From positions 124,001 through 188,000 of the forward strand of contig NZ_CP010681.1 in assembly GCF_002407245.1 (NCBI RefSeq): a DNA stretch of 64,000 nt. Direction: 5' to 3'. Made by a program: the position numbers and the translations under genes. The notes below the pieces were generated by a model. It ran no database searches. It was not told where the DNA came from and saw only the letters and a list, made by a program, of their open reading frames with translations. The DNA comes from Phaeobacter piscinae. Its GTDB lineage: Bacteria > Pseudomonadota > Alphaproteobacteria > Rhodobacterales > Rhodobacteraceae. This document shows, one piece after another, positions 26,700 to 34,923 of the stretch (position 1 is its first letter; the number at the start of each line of letters is the position of its first letter).

Positions 26700-28001
26700 A
26701 TGCCCGTTTTTCTGAACGCGTCCAATGCTGATTTTGATCAGGCGTTTGCAACCCTTCTGGGGGCAAAACGCGAAGACAGCCCCGATGTGGATGCGGTGGT
26801 CGCCGACATCATCGCGGATGTGCGAACCCGTGGCGATGCGGCGCTGATTGAGCTGACCGCGAAATTCGACCGTTTGCCGTTGACTGCGGATCAACTGCGC
26901 ATTTCGGACGCTGAGATTGATGCCGCGATTGAGGACGTATCGGTTGAGGAACGCGCCGCGCTGGAGCTGGCGGTGGAGCGTATCCGCGCCTATCATGTGC
27001 GGCAGATGCCTCAGAACGCCGAATGGCAGGACGACGCCGGGGCTTCACTCGGGTGGCGCTGGTCGGCAGTGTCGGCGGCTGGTCTCTATGTGCCGGGTGG
27101 TCTGGCAAGCTATCCGTCGTCGGTCCTGATGAATGCAGTTCCGGCGAAAGTGGCGGGTGTCGAACGACTGGCAGTGGTGGTTCCCACGCCGGATGGACAG
27201 ATAAACCCGCTGGTATTGCTGGCGGCCCGCCTGTCCGGTGTCGATGAAATCTACCGTGTCGGCGGCGCGCAGGCAGTAGCGGCCCTCGCCTATGGAACTG
27301 AGACTATCGCTCCAGTCGACAAGATCACCGGCCCCGGCAATGCATTTGTCGCGGCAGCGAAACGGCGGGTTTTTGGCAAGGTCGGCATTGATATGATTGC
27401 TGGCCCGTCGGAAATTCTGGTCATTGCGGACAAGGACAACGATCCCGACTGGATTGCGCTCGACCTTCTCAGCCAGGCAGAGCACGATGAAAGTGCGCAA
27501 TCGATCCTGATTACAGATGACGAGGCATTTGGCCGGTCTGTGGCTGATGCGGTAGAGGCGCGTCTGCAGACACTGGACCGCTCCGCCATCGCCGGCCCCA
27601 GCTGGCGGGACTACGGCGCGGTGATCGTTGTGCCTGATCTGGATGTGGCAGCACAGCTGTCCAATCGCATCGCCCCGGAACACCTGGAGCTCTGCGTTGC
27701 GGACGCTCGTACGCTCAGTGAGAAAACCATTCACGCCGGCGCGATTTTCCTTGGTCAGTACACACCCGAAGCGATCGGGGATTATATCGGCGGGCCGAAC
27801 CATGTGCTTCCAACTGCCCGATCGGCGCGGTTCTCGTCCGGCCTGTCGGTGATGGATTTCCTGAAGCGCACCACGTTGAGCGAAATGACGCCGGAAGCGT
27901 TGCGCGCAATCGGCCCGGCAGCCGAAACGCTGGCCAAAAGCGAAAGCCTGGAAGCGCATGGCCTGTCAATCCGGGCGCGCCTGGATCGACTGAACCGCTG
28001 A
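26700..28001 (+). CDS. hisD: Histidinol dehydrogenase
   Basis: 433 residues from the ATG at 26700 behind AAGGAGAG. HisD oxidises L-histidinol to L-histidine in two NAD-dependent steps using zinc. Visible are the NAD-binding GLYVPGGLASYPSSVLM, the segment VDKITGPGNAFVAAAKR, GVIDMIAGPSE-like GIDMIAGPSEILVIAD, the catalytic AEHDESAQSIL, and NHVLPTARSARFSSGLSV. Length and motif order are complete. Confidence 0.97.
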   Translation: MPVFLNASNADFDQAFATLLGAKREDSPDVDAVVADIIADVRTRGDAALIELTAKFDRLPLTADQLRISDAEIDAAIEDVSVEERAALELAVERIRAYHVRQMPQNAEWQDDAGASLGWRWSAVSAAGLYVPGGLASYPSSVLMNAVPAKVAGVERLAVVVPTPDGQINPLVLLAARLSGVDEIYRVGGAQAVAALAYGTETIAPVDKITGPGNAFVAAAKRRVFGKVGIDMIAGPSEILVIADKDNDPDWIALDLLSQAEHDESAQSILITDDEAFGRSVADAVEARLQTLDRSAIAGPSWRDYGAVIVVPDLDVAAQLSNRIAPEHLELCVADARTLSEKTIHAGAIFLGQYTPEAIGDYIGGPNHVLPTARSARFSSGLSVMDFLKRTTLSEMTPEALRAIGPAAETLAKSESLEAHGLSIRARLDRLNR

Positions 28002-28163
28002 GCACAGGGAGCAGGAGTGAGGGGAGGCAGGCTGCTGGCTGCCCGTGCGTATGGATGGTGGCGCTGGCACATCGTTACGGCACAACTGTGCCCTGCGGAT
28101 TGCCGTGGCACCGACCATCGGCTAGTCAGTTATCTACATAATCTGCGCACAGAGACCTGACCC

Positions 28164-28643
28164 ATGAGCCGCATCAGCCAAATCGACCTTGATGACCGCA
28201 ACCTGCCGCCGCCGACGCCTGAAATTGAGCAGGAGCGTCGGGTCGCGATTTTCGACCTGATCGAGGACAACAGTTTTGCGCTACCGGCGCGCGGTGAGCG
28301 AGCAGCGCCTGAGGGGCCCTACCATCTGGGGCTTGCCATCCGCGACAAACGGCTGGTCTTTGATGTTGCCTCCGAGGCTGGCGAAAAGGCGGCGGAATTC
28401 CACCTGTCCCTGTCGCCGTTCCGTCAGGTGGTCAAAGACTACTACCAGATCTGCGAGAGCTACTTTACGGCTGTCAAAACTTTGCCGCCCAGTCAGATCG
28501 AAACCATCGACATGGCCCGTCGGGGTATTCACAACGAAGGCAGCCGTGTCTTGCAGGAGCGGCTGGAGGGCAAGGCGGAAATTGATACCGACACGGCGCG
28601 CCGTCTCTTCACCCTGATTTGCGTATTGCATTTTGGAGGCTGA
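28164..28643 (+). CDS. UPF0262 family protein
   Basis: 159 residues, matching UPF0262, a small alphaproteobacterial family of unknown function found beside hisD. Typical stretches are LIEDNSFALPARGE, GPYHLGLAIRDKRLVFDV and SPFRQVVKDYYQICESYFTA, then IDMARRGIHNEGSRVLQERL and a C-terminal LFTLICVLHF. The start ATG is at 28164, 162 bp behind hisD; the next gene begins 3 bp after its stop. Confidence 0.87.
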   Translation: MSRISQIDLDDRNLPPPTPEIEQERRVAIFDLIEDNSFALPARGERAAPEGPYHLGLAIRDKRLVFDVASEAGEKAAEFHLSLSPFRQVVKDYYQICESYFTAVKTLPPSQIETIDMARRGIHNEGSRVLQERLEGKAEIDTDTARRLFTLICVLHFGG

Positions 28644-28646
28644 AGC

Positions 28647-29105
28647 GTGAGCGAGTTGCCGCAGTCGATCCTGTTCTGCTGTGACCACAACGCGGTCAGA
28701 TCCCCGATGGCAGAGGGGATTATGAAACAGTTTTATGGCTCCGGCACCTATGTGCAGTCAGTCGGCGTCAAGAACGACATGGAGATTGACGGCTTCTGCA
28801 TCGCGGTCTGTCAGGAGATTGGTGTGGAACTTTCGCGCCATCGGTCACGGTCCTTCGACGAGATGGAACAGTGGGGGGACGACCTGTCCTCCTTCGACCT
28901 GGTGGTGGCGCTGTCCCCCGCCAGTCAGCGCCGGGCGCTGGAACTGACGCGGTTTTTCCACCTTGATGTCGAATATTGGCCAATTATGGACCCAACTGGA
29001 CTGGGGGAAACCCGGGATGCCAAGCTAGACAGTTACAGGCAAACCCGATCCCAGATTATCCAGCGCCTGACAGAGCGCTGGGGCAACCCGTTGGAGATAA
29101 AATGA
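28647..29105 (+). CDS. Low-molecular-weight protein tyrosine phosphatase / ArsC-like protein
   Basis: 152 residues from a GTG at 28647 with GGAGG upstream. The active-site P-loop is CCDHNAVRSPMAEGIM, a correct C-x5-R-S; a later Asp-Pro (IMDPTG) supplies the general acid typical of LMW phosphatases and arsenate reductases. The usual second-half Cys pair of thioredoxin-linked ArsC is not obvious, so phosphatase activity is more likely. The gene is tightly packed between UPF0262 and a SnoaL-like gene with a 4-bp overlap. Confidence 0.85.
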   Translation: MSELPQSILFCCDHNAVRSPMAEGIMKQFYGSGTYVQSVGVKNDMEIDGFCIAVCQEIGVELSRHRSRSFDEMEQWGDDLSSFDLVVALSPASQRRALELTRFFHLDVEYWPIMDPTGLGETRDAKLDSYRQTRSQIIQRLTERWGNPLEIK

Positions 29106-29497
29106 ACAGCACCGTCACCCGCTATTTCGAGGCCTTCAACGCAAAAGACACCGATGCCATGCTTGAGTGCCTGTCGGACGACGTGGCCCACCATGTGAAT
29201 GAGGGCAAGATCCGCATCGGCAAGGCGCTGTTTGCGGAGTTCTGCAACCACATGAGCCGCTGCTATGATGAATCCCTCACCGACATGGTGGTGTTCGCCA
29301 ACGAAGATGGCACACGCGCGGCCGCTGAGTATGTCGTGAACGGCACCTATCTTGAAACAGACGCAGGGCTACCGGAGGCGCATCAGCAAACCTATCGCCT
29401 GCCTGCCGGGTCGTTCTTTGATCTGGAAGATGGCAAGATCACGCGTGTGACGACCTACTATAACCTTGCGGATTGGATGGCACAGGTCTCAGCCTGA
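29102..29497 (+). CDS. SnoaL-like / ketosteroid isomerase-fold protein
   Basis: 131 residues from the ATG at 29102, overlapping the phosphatase stop. The sequence opens VTRYFEAFNAKDTDAMLECLSDDVAHHVNEG and later has GTYLETDAGLPEAHQQTYRLPAGSFFDLEDGKI, the standard NTF2-like cone fold with a polar pocket. Such proteins catalyse isomerisations or hydrations, or bind ligands. No specific role can be named. Confidence 0.78.
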   Translation: MNSTVTRYFEAFNAKDTDAMLECLSDDVAHHVNEGKIRIGKALFAEFCNHMSRCYDESLTDMVVFANEDGTRAAAEYVVNGTYLETDAGLPEAHQQTYRLPAGSFFDLEDGKITRVTTYYNLADWMAQVSA

Positions 29498-30087
29498 TGG
29501 GGTTGCGTCTGCAGAGCCTGCGCGGCGCAGCGCTGGCGCAGGCGATGGACGACGTCGCCCGCCTGCGGATCGCTGTATTCCGGGATTGGCCCTATCTCTA
29601 CGATGGGGATCTGGCTTATGAACGCAGCTATCTTCAAAGCTATCTGGACAGTGACCAGTCTGTGGTGGTCGGCGCTTGGGACGGGGAGCGGTTGATTGGT
29701 GCCTCGACCGGCGCGCCTCTCATTGATCATGCCGAGGATTTTGCAGCCGCTTTCGAAGGGACCGGTCTGGCGCTGAAGGACGTCTTTTATTGCGCCGAAT
29801 CTGTTCTTTTGCAGGAGTATCGCGGAATGGGCTTAGGGCACCGTTTCTTTGACCTGCGGGAGGCGCATGCCAGGGAGCTTGGCTATGCAGTTTCGGCATT
29901 TTGCAGCGTGCAGCGACCGGCTGACCATCCGGCCAAACCGCAGAACTATCGCGCTCTGGATGATTTCTGGCGCAAGCGCGGTTATGAACCCATGCCCGGC
30001 GTGGTCGCCGGTTTCTCCTGGCTGGATGTGGGAGAGGTGGACGAGACCCGAAAACCGCTTCAGTTTTGGTCTCGCCGTTTGACCTGA
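29497..30087 (+). CDS. GNAT-family N-acetyltransferase
   Basis: 196 residues from the ATG at 29497, which shares bases with the preceding TGA; an earlier TTG is unlikely. Motifs: LRIAVFRDWPYLYDGD near the start and the CoA-binding VLLQEYRGMGLGHRFFDLREAHARELG. The C-terminal FWRKRGYEPMPGVVAGFSW fits a subfamily that sits just upstream of a nitrilase-type hydrolase, so the two may act on one metabolite, for example N-acyl removal or protection. That link is inference. Confidence 0.82.
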   Translation: MGLRLQSLRGAALAQAMDDVARLRIAVFRDWPYLYDGDLAYERSYLQSYLDSDQSVVVGAWDGERLIGASTGAPLIDHAEDFAAAFEGTGLALKDVFYCAESVLLQEYRGMGLGHRFFDLREAHARELGYAVSAFCSVQRPADHPAKPQNYRALDDFWRKRGYEPMPGVVAGFSWLDVGEVDETRKPLQFWSRRLT

Positions 30088-30109
30088 CACCAATGAATAG
30101 GACCCTTTG

Positions 30110-30988
30110 ATGAAAATTTCTGCCGCTGCCTATCCCCTTGATTGGTTTGATGACTGGTCCGCTTATGAGGCAAAGATCGCCCGATGGGTGCAGGAGGCCG
30201 CAGAGGAGGGCGCAGATCTTCTGGTATTTCCCGAGTATGGCGCGATGGAACTGGCTACCTTGGACGGCGCCGCGGTGGCGGGCGATCTGGAGCGATCCTT
30301 ACATGCGGTCTCCCGGCGCATACCGGATGTTGATGCACTGCACTTGCGTCTCGCGGCTGAATTCAATGTGCATATCCTTGGTGCATCTGCGCCGGTTTTT
30401 GATGGCGGCATACGTCCTGTCAACCGCGCGACCCTTTATGCGCCGAATGGACACAAGGGAGTTCAGGACAAACAGATCATGACCATGTTCGAACGCGCCC
30501 CCTGGGATGTGACCGGTGGAGATGCACTCAGGGTGTTTGACACCGAACTGGGAAAGATTGGTATCCTGATTTGCTACGACAGTGAGTTTCCTCTGCTGGG
30601 CCGCGCGCTAGCAGATGTGGATCTGTTGCTGGTGCCGTCCTGCACGGAGGCGCTGGCGGGCTACTGGCGGGTGCGCATTGGCGCCATGGCCCGCGCGCTT
30701 GAAAACCAGTGTGTTTCAGTCATGTCATCTATCGTCGGCCCCGCTGACTGGTCCGAAGCAGTGGACCAGAACACTGGCATGGGCGGCATATTCGGCCCCC
30801 CTGACACAGGATTCCCGGCCACCGGCGTGTTGGCCGAAGGGGTGCTGAACAAACCGGGCTGGACCTATGCTGATGTCGACCTCAAAGCAATCGCCGAGGT
30901 GCGCCGCAACGGTGTCGTACGCAACCGAACCCATTGGGATGAAAGGTCCGAACCGGGGAAAACAGTCACAATATGTCCGCTGCGGTGA
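30110..30988 (+). CDS. Carbon-nitrogen hydrolase (nitrilase superfamily)
   Basis: 292 residues from the ATG at 30110. The catalytic triad is complete: Glu in LLVFPEYGAMEL, Lys in GVQDKQIMTMFE and Cys in ILICYDSEFPLLGR. Nitrilase-superfamily enzymes split amides, carbamoyl groups or nitriles through a cysteine thioester. The following SCTEALAGYWRVRIGAMARALENQ is family-typical. It lies 22 bp behind the GNAT gene, in an apparent five-gene run with small gaps. Amidase on a small metabolite is most likely; a true nitrilase is less so. Confidence 0.88.
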   Translation: MKISAAAYPLDWFDDWSAYEAKIARWVQEAAEEGADLLVFPEYGAMELATLDGAAVAGDLERSLHAVSRRIPDVDALHLRLAAEFNVHILGASAPVFDGGIRPVNRATLYAPNGHKGVQDKQIMTMFERAPWDVTGGDALRVFDTELGKIGILICYDSEFPLLGRALADVDLLLVPSCTEALAGYWRVRIGAMARALENQCVSVMSSIVGPADWSEAVDQNTGMGGIFGPPDTGFPATGVLAEGVLNKPGWTYADVDLKAIAEVRRNGVVRNRTHWDERSEPGKTVTICPLR

Positions 30989-31072
30989 TTGCGCCCTTGA
31001 AAATCAGGGAAAAAGCGCTCATTTAAGCGCACGTCCCGCAGACTCGCGGGAAACCATCATTATGGAGATAAC

Positions 31073-31291
31073 ATGGCCAAGGAAGATACGCTCGAATTTC
31101 CCGGTGTCGTGAAGGAACTCCTGCCCAATGCGACGTTTCGGGTCGAGCTGGAAAACGGCCATGAGATCATCGCACATACGGCAGGCAAGATGCGCAAAAA
31201 CCGCATCCGCGTTCTGGCTGGCGACAAGGTACAGGTCGAGATGACACCATACGATCTGACCAAAGGACGGATCAACTATCGCTTCAAATAA
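31073..31291 (+). CDS. infA: Translation initiation factor IF-1
   Basis: 72 residues, exact family length. The single OB-fold is clear: [20 protein letters not shown] at the start, then [20 protein letters not shown] and the C-terminal [13 protein letters not shown]-1 binds the ribosomal A site during initiation. An ordinary ribosome-binding site (GGAGATA) precedes the ATG and a terminator follows. Confidence 0.98.
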   Translation: MAKEDTLEFPGVVKELLPNATFRVELENGHEIIAHTAGKMRKNRIRVLAGDKVQVEMTPYDLTKGRINYRFK

Positions 31292-31315
31292 GCGCTGGTA
31301 TCCATCAAGTAACAC

Positions 31316-31344
31316 AAGCCCGGCCTTAGCCGGGCTTTTGTTTT
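31316..31344 (+). terminator. Rho-independent terminator of infA
   Basis: Perfect 9-bp stem AAGCCCGGC/GCCGGGCTT (31316-31324 and 31329-31337) with a CTTA tetraloop, followed by TTTTGTTTT. It lies 24 bp after the infA stop. Confidence 0.92.
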
Positions 31345-31491
31345 GGGGCGCCTGCAATCGACCAAGTGTCATTTGAACGCACCCACTGCGATCACCAGTT
31401 GGGGTTTTTCAGCCTTGATGAACCGGATATGACTGGGCCAAAGCCAACATTAAGTGCAGCCCCGCTGCGCCATAGGACAAAAGGGCCAGAC

Positions 31492-32073
31492 ATGGCATTC
31501 ATTCTTGGATCGGGCAGTCCGCGCAGGCTGGAGCTACTGGCCCAATTGGGAATCACCCCGGATGCGGTCTGCCCGCCGGACATCGACGAAACGCCAAAGC
31601 CGAGGGAATTGCCGCGTCTTTATTGCGCTCGCATTGCCCGCCAGAAAGCTGAGGCTATTTCTGCCGCTGCAGAGGATGTGATCCTTTGTGCCGACACAAC
31701 TGTCGCCCTTGGGCGTCGGATCCTCGGAAAGCCGGAAGATGCTGCAGAGGCCGCCCAATTTCTGTTGGCCCTGTCCGGCCGCCGTCATCAGGTGATCACA
31801 TCTGTCGCCGTACGACGGGGGGATCGGATCTGGTCCCGCGATGTGGTGAGTGCTGTGAAGATGAAGCGGCTCTCGGATGAAGAGCTGAACGGCTACCTCG
31901 CGACCGGGGACTGGCAGGGCAAGGCGGGTGCCTATGCCATTCAGGGACCTGCGGGGGCGCTTATCCCTTGGATCAATGGATCTTTTACGGGAATTGTCGG
32001 CTTGCCATTGGCCGAAACTGCTGCCCTGTTGCGCGGGGCGGGCTGGACATCAAACAAGGAGGCCGCCGCATGA
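31492..32073 (+). CDS. maf: Maf-family nucleoside triphosphate pyrophosphatase
   Basis: 193 residues from the ATG at 31492 behind AAGGG. Family marks: [18 protein letters not shown] at the start, [19 protein letters not shown] with the catalytic Asp, and the end [28 protein letters not shown], compatible with the YceF/YhdE types. Maf proteins hydrolyse non-canonical nucleotides and can affect division. The final 4 bp overlap the next ATG. Confidence 0.93.
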   Translation: MAFILGSGSPRRLELLAQLGITPDAVCPPDIDETPKPRELPRLYCARIARQKAEAISAAAEDVILCADTTVALGRRILGKPEDAAEAAQFLLALSGRRHQVITSVAVRRGDRIWSRDVVSAVKMKRLSDEELNGYLATGDWQGKAGAYAIQGPAGALIPWINGSFTGIVGLPLAETAALLRGAGWTSNKEAAA

Positions 32074-33092
32074 AGGGCCGTACAATCATTCTCGACCACA
32101 TCGACGGCCGCGAAGCCGCCGCACTCATGGTGGATGGCCAGCTTGAGGATTTGCTGATCGACAGCGATGCGCCGACCCCCGGCACGATCTACCGTGCCCG
32201 GGCTGATCGACCCGTCAAGGGGCAGGGAGGCATGTTCCTGACAACGCCGGATGGTCCTGCCTTTTTACGCCAAGTCAAAGGTCTGGCGCCCGGACAGGAG
32301 TTGCTGGTCCAGCTGACGGGCTATGCAGAGGCGGGCAAAGCACTGCCTGTTTCTCAAAAGTTGCTGTTCAAAAGCCGTTACGCCATCGTCACACCCGAGG
32401 CACCCGGGCTCAATATCTCCCGCTCGATCCGTGACGAGGAGGAGCGCGATCGCTTGTTGGAAATTGCTCATGACGCGATAGGCGGCAGCGGTTATGGCCT
32501 GATCCTGCGGTCGGCTTGCGATGGCGCTGACAGCACCGATATCGAAGAAGACATTCTCGCCATGGTGTCGCTGGCGTCCCAAGTGCTTGAGGATGCTGGT
32601 AGCGGGCCAGAGGTCCTGGCAGAGGGCGATACACCACACCTGTTGGCGTGGCGTGACTGGACCGATCCGGCAGATATTGAGCGCGAGGCTGGCGGATTTG
32701 AACGTCTGGGCGTGCTAGATGCTCTTGAGACAGTGCGGGGTATTCGCGAACCTCTCAGCGGCGGCGCGTTTTTGTTTATCGAACAGACCCGCGCCCTGGT
32801 TGCAGTGGATGTGAACACTGGCGCGGACACCTCGCTGGCCGCTGGGGTGAAGGCGAACATGGCCTGCGCCAAATCCCTCGCCCGGGCCCTGCGCCTGCGC
32901 GGGCTAGGGGGGCAGATTGTGATCGATCCCGCTCCCATGCCCAAGAAGGATCGCCGCGCCTTTGAAACGGCTCTGCGGGCCAGCTTCCGCAGCGATAGCG
33001 AAGACACGGTATTGGTGGGGTGGACCACGCTTGGCCACTTTGAGTTGCAGCGGAAACGTGGCCGCATCCCGCTGAAGGAGGTCTTGGCGTGA
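32070..33092 (+). CDS. Ribonuclease E/G family protein (short alphaproteobacterial form)
   Basis: 340 residues from the ATG at 32070, overlapping maf. The catalytic core is recognisable: [19 protein letters not shown] in the sensor/S1 border, [22 protein letters not shown] with the magnesium Asp, and [22 protein letters not shown] in place of the usual IVIDFIDM stretch. It lacks the CPxCxG zinc-link and the scaffold of RNase E, so it is one of the short RNase G-like proteins found beside maf and yacG in this order. RNA cleavage is the likely role; dependence on 5' ends is unknown. Confidence 0.88.
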   Translation: MKGRTIILDHIDGREAAALMVDGQLEDLLIDSDAPTPGTIYRARADRPVKGQGGMFLTTPDGPAFLRQVKGLAPGQELLVQLTGYAEAGKALPVSQKLLFKSRYAIVTPEAPGLNISRSIRDEEERDRLLEIAHDAIGGSGYGLILRSACDGADSTDIEEDILAMVSLASQVLEDAGSGPEVLAEGDTPHLLAWRDWTDPADIEREAGGFERLGVLDALETVRGIREPLSGGAFLFIEQTRALVAVDVNTGADTSLAAGVKANMACAKSLARALRLRGLGGQIVIDPAPMPKKDRRAFETALRASFRSDSEDTVLVGWTTLGHFELQRKRGRIPLKEVLA

Positions 33093-33271
33093 GCTGCCCG
33101 ATTTGCGCTGAGGAAACCCAAAAGGACTACCGCCCGTTCTGTTCGCGCCGCTGTGCTGACATTGATCTTGCGAAGTGGCTGAACGGCGCTTACGCAACCC
33201 CGAGCACAGACCCGGAAGACATTGAAAACGCTCTGGAAGAAGCCGCAAATTCCCGCGAAATGAAACATTAG
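33089..33271 (+). CDS. yacG: DNA gyrase inhibitor / zinc-binding protein YacG
   Basis: 60 residues from a GTG that overlaps the RNase gene by 4 bp. The zinc site is complete: CPICAEE at the start, then PFCSRRCADIDLAKWL. YacG proteins bind gyrase and reduce DNA access; the short acidic tail is normal. It closes the maf-RNase-yacG operon. Confidence 0.92.
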   Translation: MSCPICAEETQKDYRPFCSRRCADIDLAKWLNGAYATPSTDPEDIENALEEAANSREMKH

Positions 33272-33352
33272 CGAATTTCTTTGAAAAAGCCTCTGGACAC
33301 GGTCATGCACACGTCATAGAAGGCCCACACCCAAGGCGAACAGCCTTCCCGT

Positions 33353-33427
33353 GCCCGGGTAGCTCAGGGGTAGAGCAGTGGATTGAAAATCCTCGTGTCG
33401 GTGGTTCGATTCCGCCCCCGGGCACCA
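33353..33427 (+). tRNA. tRNA-Phe (GAA anticodon)
   Basis: 75 nt including the encoded CCA. The acceptor stem GCCCGGG/CCCGGGC is perfect, the anticodon loop is TTGAAAA with GAA, and the T-arm has GGTTCGATTCC. It lies 81 bp behind yacG. A decayed tyrosine recombinase begins just downstream, so its 3' end was probably an attachment site. Confidence 0.96.
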
Positions 33428-33499
33428 TTTATCCGGTCTAACCTTTTATTTTATATCCGCTTTTGCATATGGCAAGGCGAAGCGTAGAGCATTTTGGAG

Positions 33500-34230
33500 A
33501 ACATATCCGCTAAGTACCTCTCCCTCAAAGAGGGTATCTTTTTATTTCAATCGGCGCGTTCCTAAGGATCTCAGGTCACATTATTCCTGCTCTCTGAGAA
33601 CCCGATCACGTGCCGTTGCACTGGTTAGGGCTAGCGGCGCATCTGTGAAGTTGGATGTGTATTGGTACCACCTCAGATCTTAAGATGCTGAGTTGCCTGG
33701 GGAGCATTGGCTATGCCACGTTCTATCGCGTCTAGGTTCCACCGATTCTTAAATTAGTCACACCTGACGTTCTAACGCTTTCCGAGGGAGTGTTGACATA
33801 TGTCCGCCTCAAGGGGCGCGGACGTCCAAAGACGTTTGAGAGGGCAGCGCATCGTTCCTTGGTCTATGTGATCGGCCTATGCGGCGGCAAACGGTTATCT
33901 GACTACACAAAAGCAGACGCCAACGCCTTTTGTGATGCGCTTATCAAGCCTGGTTTGACTGAATTCAGCATCATCCGAATCTTCGGTACTGTCTGGGCTG
34001 TTTTTAACTCTGCAGAGGCCAAAGAAGGTCTTGAGATCAGTTCGCCCATTGCCAACGTCTGCTACGACCGAAATGCCGGAGTTTCAGAGAGGTTTTCACT
34101 TCCTGCTGAAACATCTGCTTCTTTCAGCAACAACTTGAGAAGCTAGACGACGAGATGCGATGGCTGGTTGCAATGGTGTGGACATGGGCATGCGGATCGG
34201 CGGGTCTTTTGCACCAAGTGTAGAATGCGA
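33500..34230 (+). pseudogene. Decayed phage-type tyrosine recombinase (integrase)
   Basis: Pieces of one integrase appear in successive frames. Near 33540-33660 a frame reads YFNRRVPKDLRSHYSCSLRTR, the arm-binding N-terminal domain, but it is shifted from its own lead and is stopped at about 33680. At 33790-34143 a frame gives the core-binding domain (YVIGLCGGKRLSDYTKADA, then FSIIRIFGTVWAVFNSA). Behind the TAG, EMRWLVAM and, after another shift, DMGMR recall the first catalytic-domain strand. The Arg...His-x-x-Arg...Tyr set is not recoverable, so it is dead. It sits 70 bp behind tRNA-Phe in the orientation of an integrase next to attL. Confidence 0.78.
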
Positions 34231-34529
34231 CGTTCTCCATCGCTCTGTCTCTCTTTTTGACTGCCGCAAGCGAGGTTGCACGGCACTGGACAAAAGGACC
34301 ATGGACAGATCCACTCTACGCGGCGTGCCAGCATACAGTCGGTCTGACAATGATCATGAGCGCATCGCCGAGCCGTCCGGAGGATCAAAGCCGCCGACGA
34401 CAAGACCGCCTATTTAGATCCAGCTGCGCCCTGGGAAACCGCTTACTGCGATAGTTTCGGCAGCCAAATGTGGCCCTCTTGATGAGGCCAGCATCACCTG
34501 CTGTCATATCTCCGTCGGCCCTCGTTTAC

Positions 34530-34820
34530 GTTGGAAATTCTTGCAGGGATCGCTGTCTTTCGTTTCCACGAAACAAAGACAATTGTCGTCGTCGTAGTGT
34601 GCACTAACGCCAACCCAATCGGGATCCGCCGTCCGCTTCTGTCAAACAGACCTCCCAACAGCAAAGCGTTGGCGTAAGTCCTCCAACATAGGCCGAAAAT
34701 GCGATTGTCGCAGCCACTGCTCCAAAGCCACTTTCAGTGGCGTAGACGCCGTAGAGAGGAGCTTGCAAGTTTACAGCAAAGGCCACAGTAAAAACGACCA
34801 AACGCAAAAAATGAAGCAGG
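34530..34820 (-). pseudogene. N-terminal fragment of a frameshifted MFS transporter
   Basis: On the minus strand the first membrane helices are clear: FTVAFAVNLQAPLYGVYA, then GAVAATIAFSAYVGGLTPT. One frameshift near 34650 moves the reading into LLLGGLFDRSGRRIPIGLALV, which contains the classic MFS loop 2-3 motif G-x-L-x-D-R-x-G-R-R. Beyond about 34560 similarity fades and the remaining ten helices are absent. It starts back-to-back with the MocR-type regulator, the usual place for that regulator's target transporter. Confidence 0.72.
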
Positions 34821-34885
34821 GACTTAGGCTGTGATCAGGGCGCCTGAAAAATGAGCTTGAACCCTTGACGAAGAAACGTGATTAT

Positions 34886-34909
34886 TATGACAATTTTTAA
34901 ATTGTCATA
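34886..34909. promoter_or_regulatory. Perfect 11-bp inverted repeat, probable MocR/GntR operator
   Basis: Arms TATGACAATTT (34886-34896) and AAATTGTCATA (34899-34909) are perfectly complementary around a 2-bp centre. The repeat ends 14 bp before the ATG of the MocR-type regulator and lies between it and the divergent MFS remnant. GntR-class wing-helix dimers bind such palindromes, so autoregulation and control of the lost transporter are likely. Confidence 0.7.
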
Positions 34910-34923
34910 GATGCGGTAATCTG

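Noticed and set aside
27045..27959. Minus-strand frame of about 304 codons
   Set aside because: Antisense to hisD; no motif.
28017..28160. Possible 47-codon GTG-started gene between hisD and UPF0262
   Set aside because: An AGGGAG lies upstream, but the product is Trp/Arg/His-rich with no recognisable similarity; chance is more likely.
32492..33310. Minus-strand frame of about 270 codons
   Set aside because: Antisense to the RNase E/G and yacG genes.
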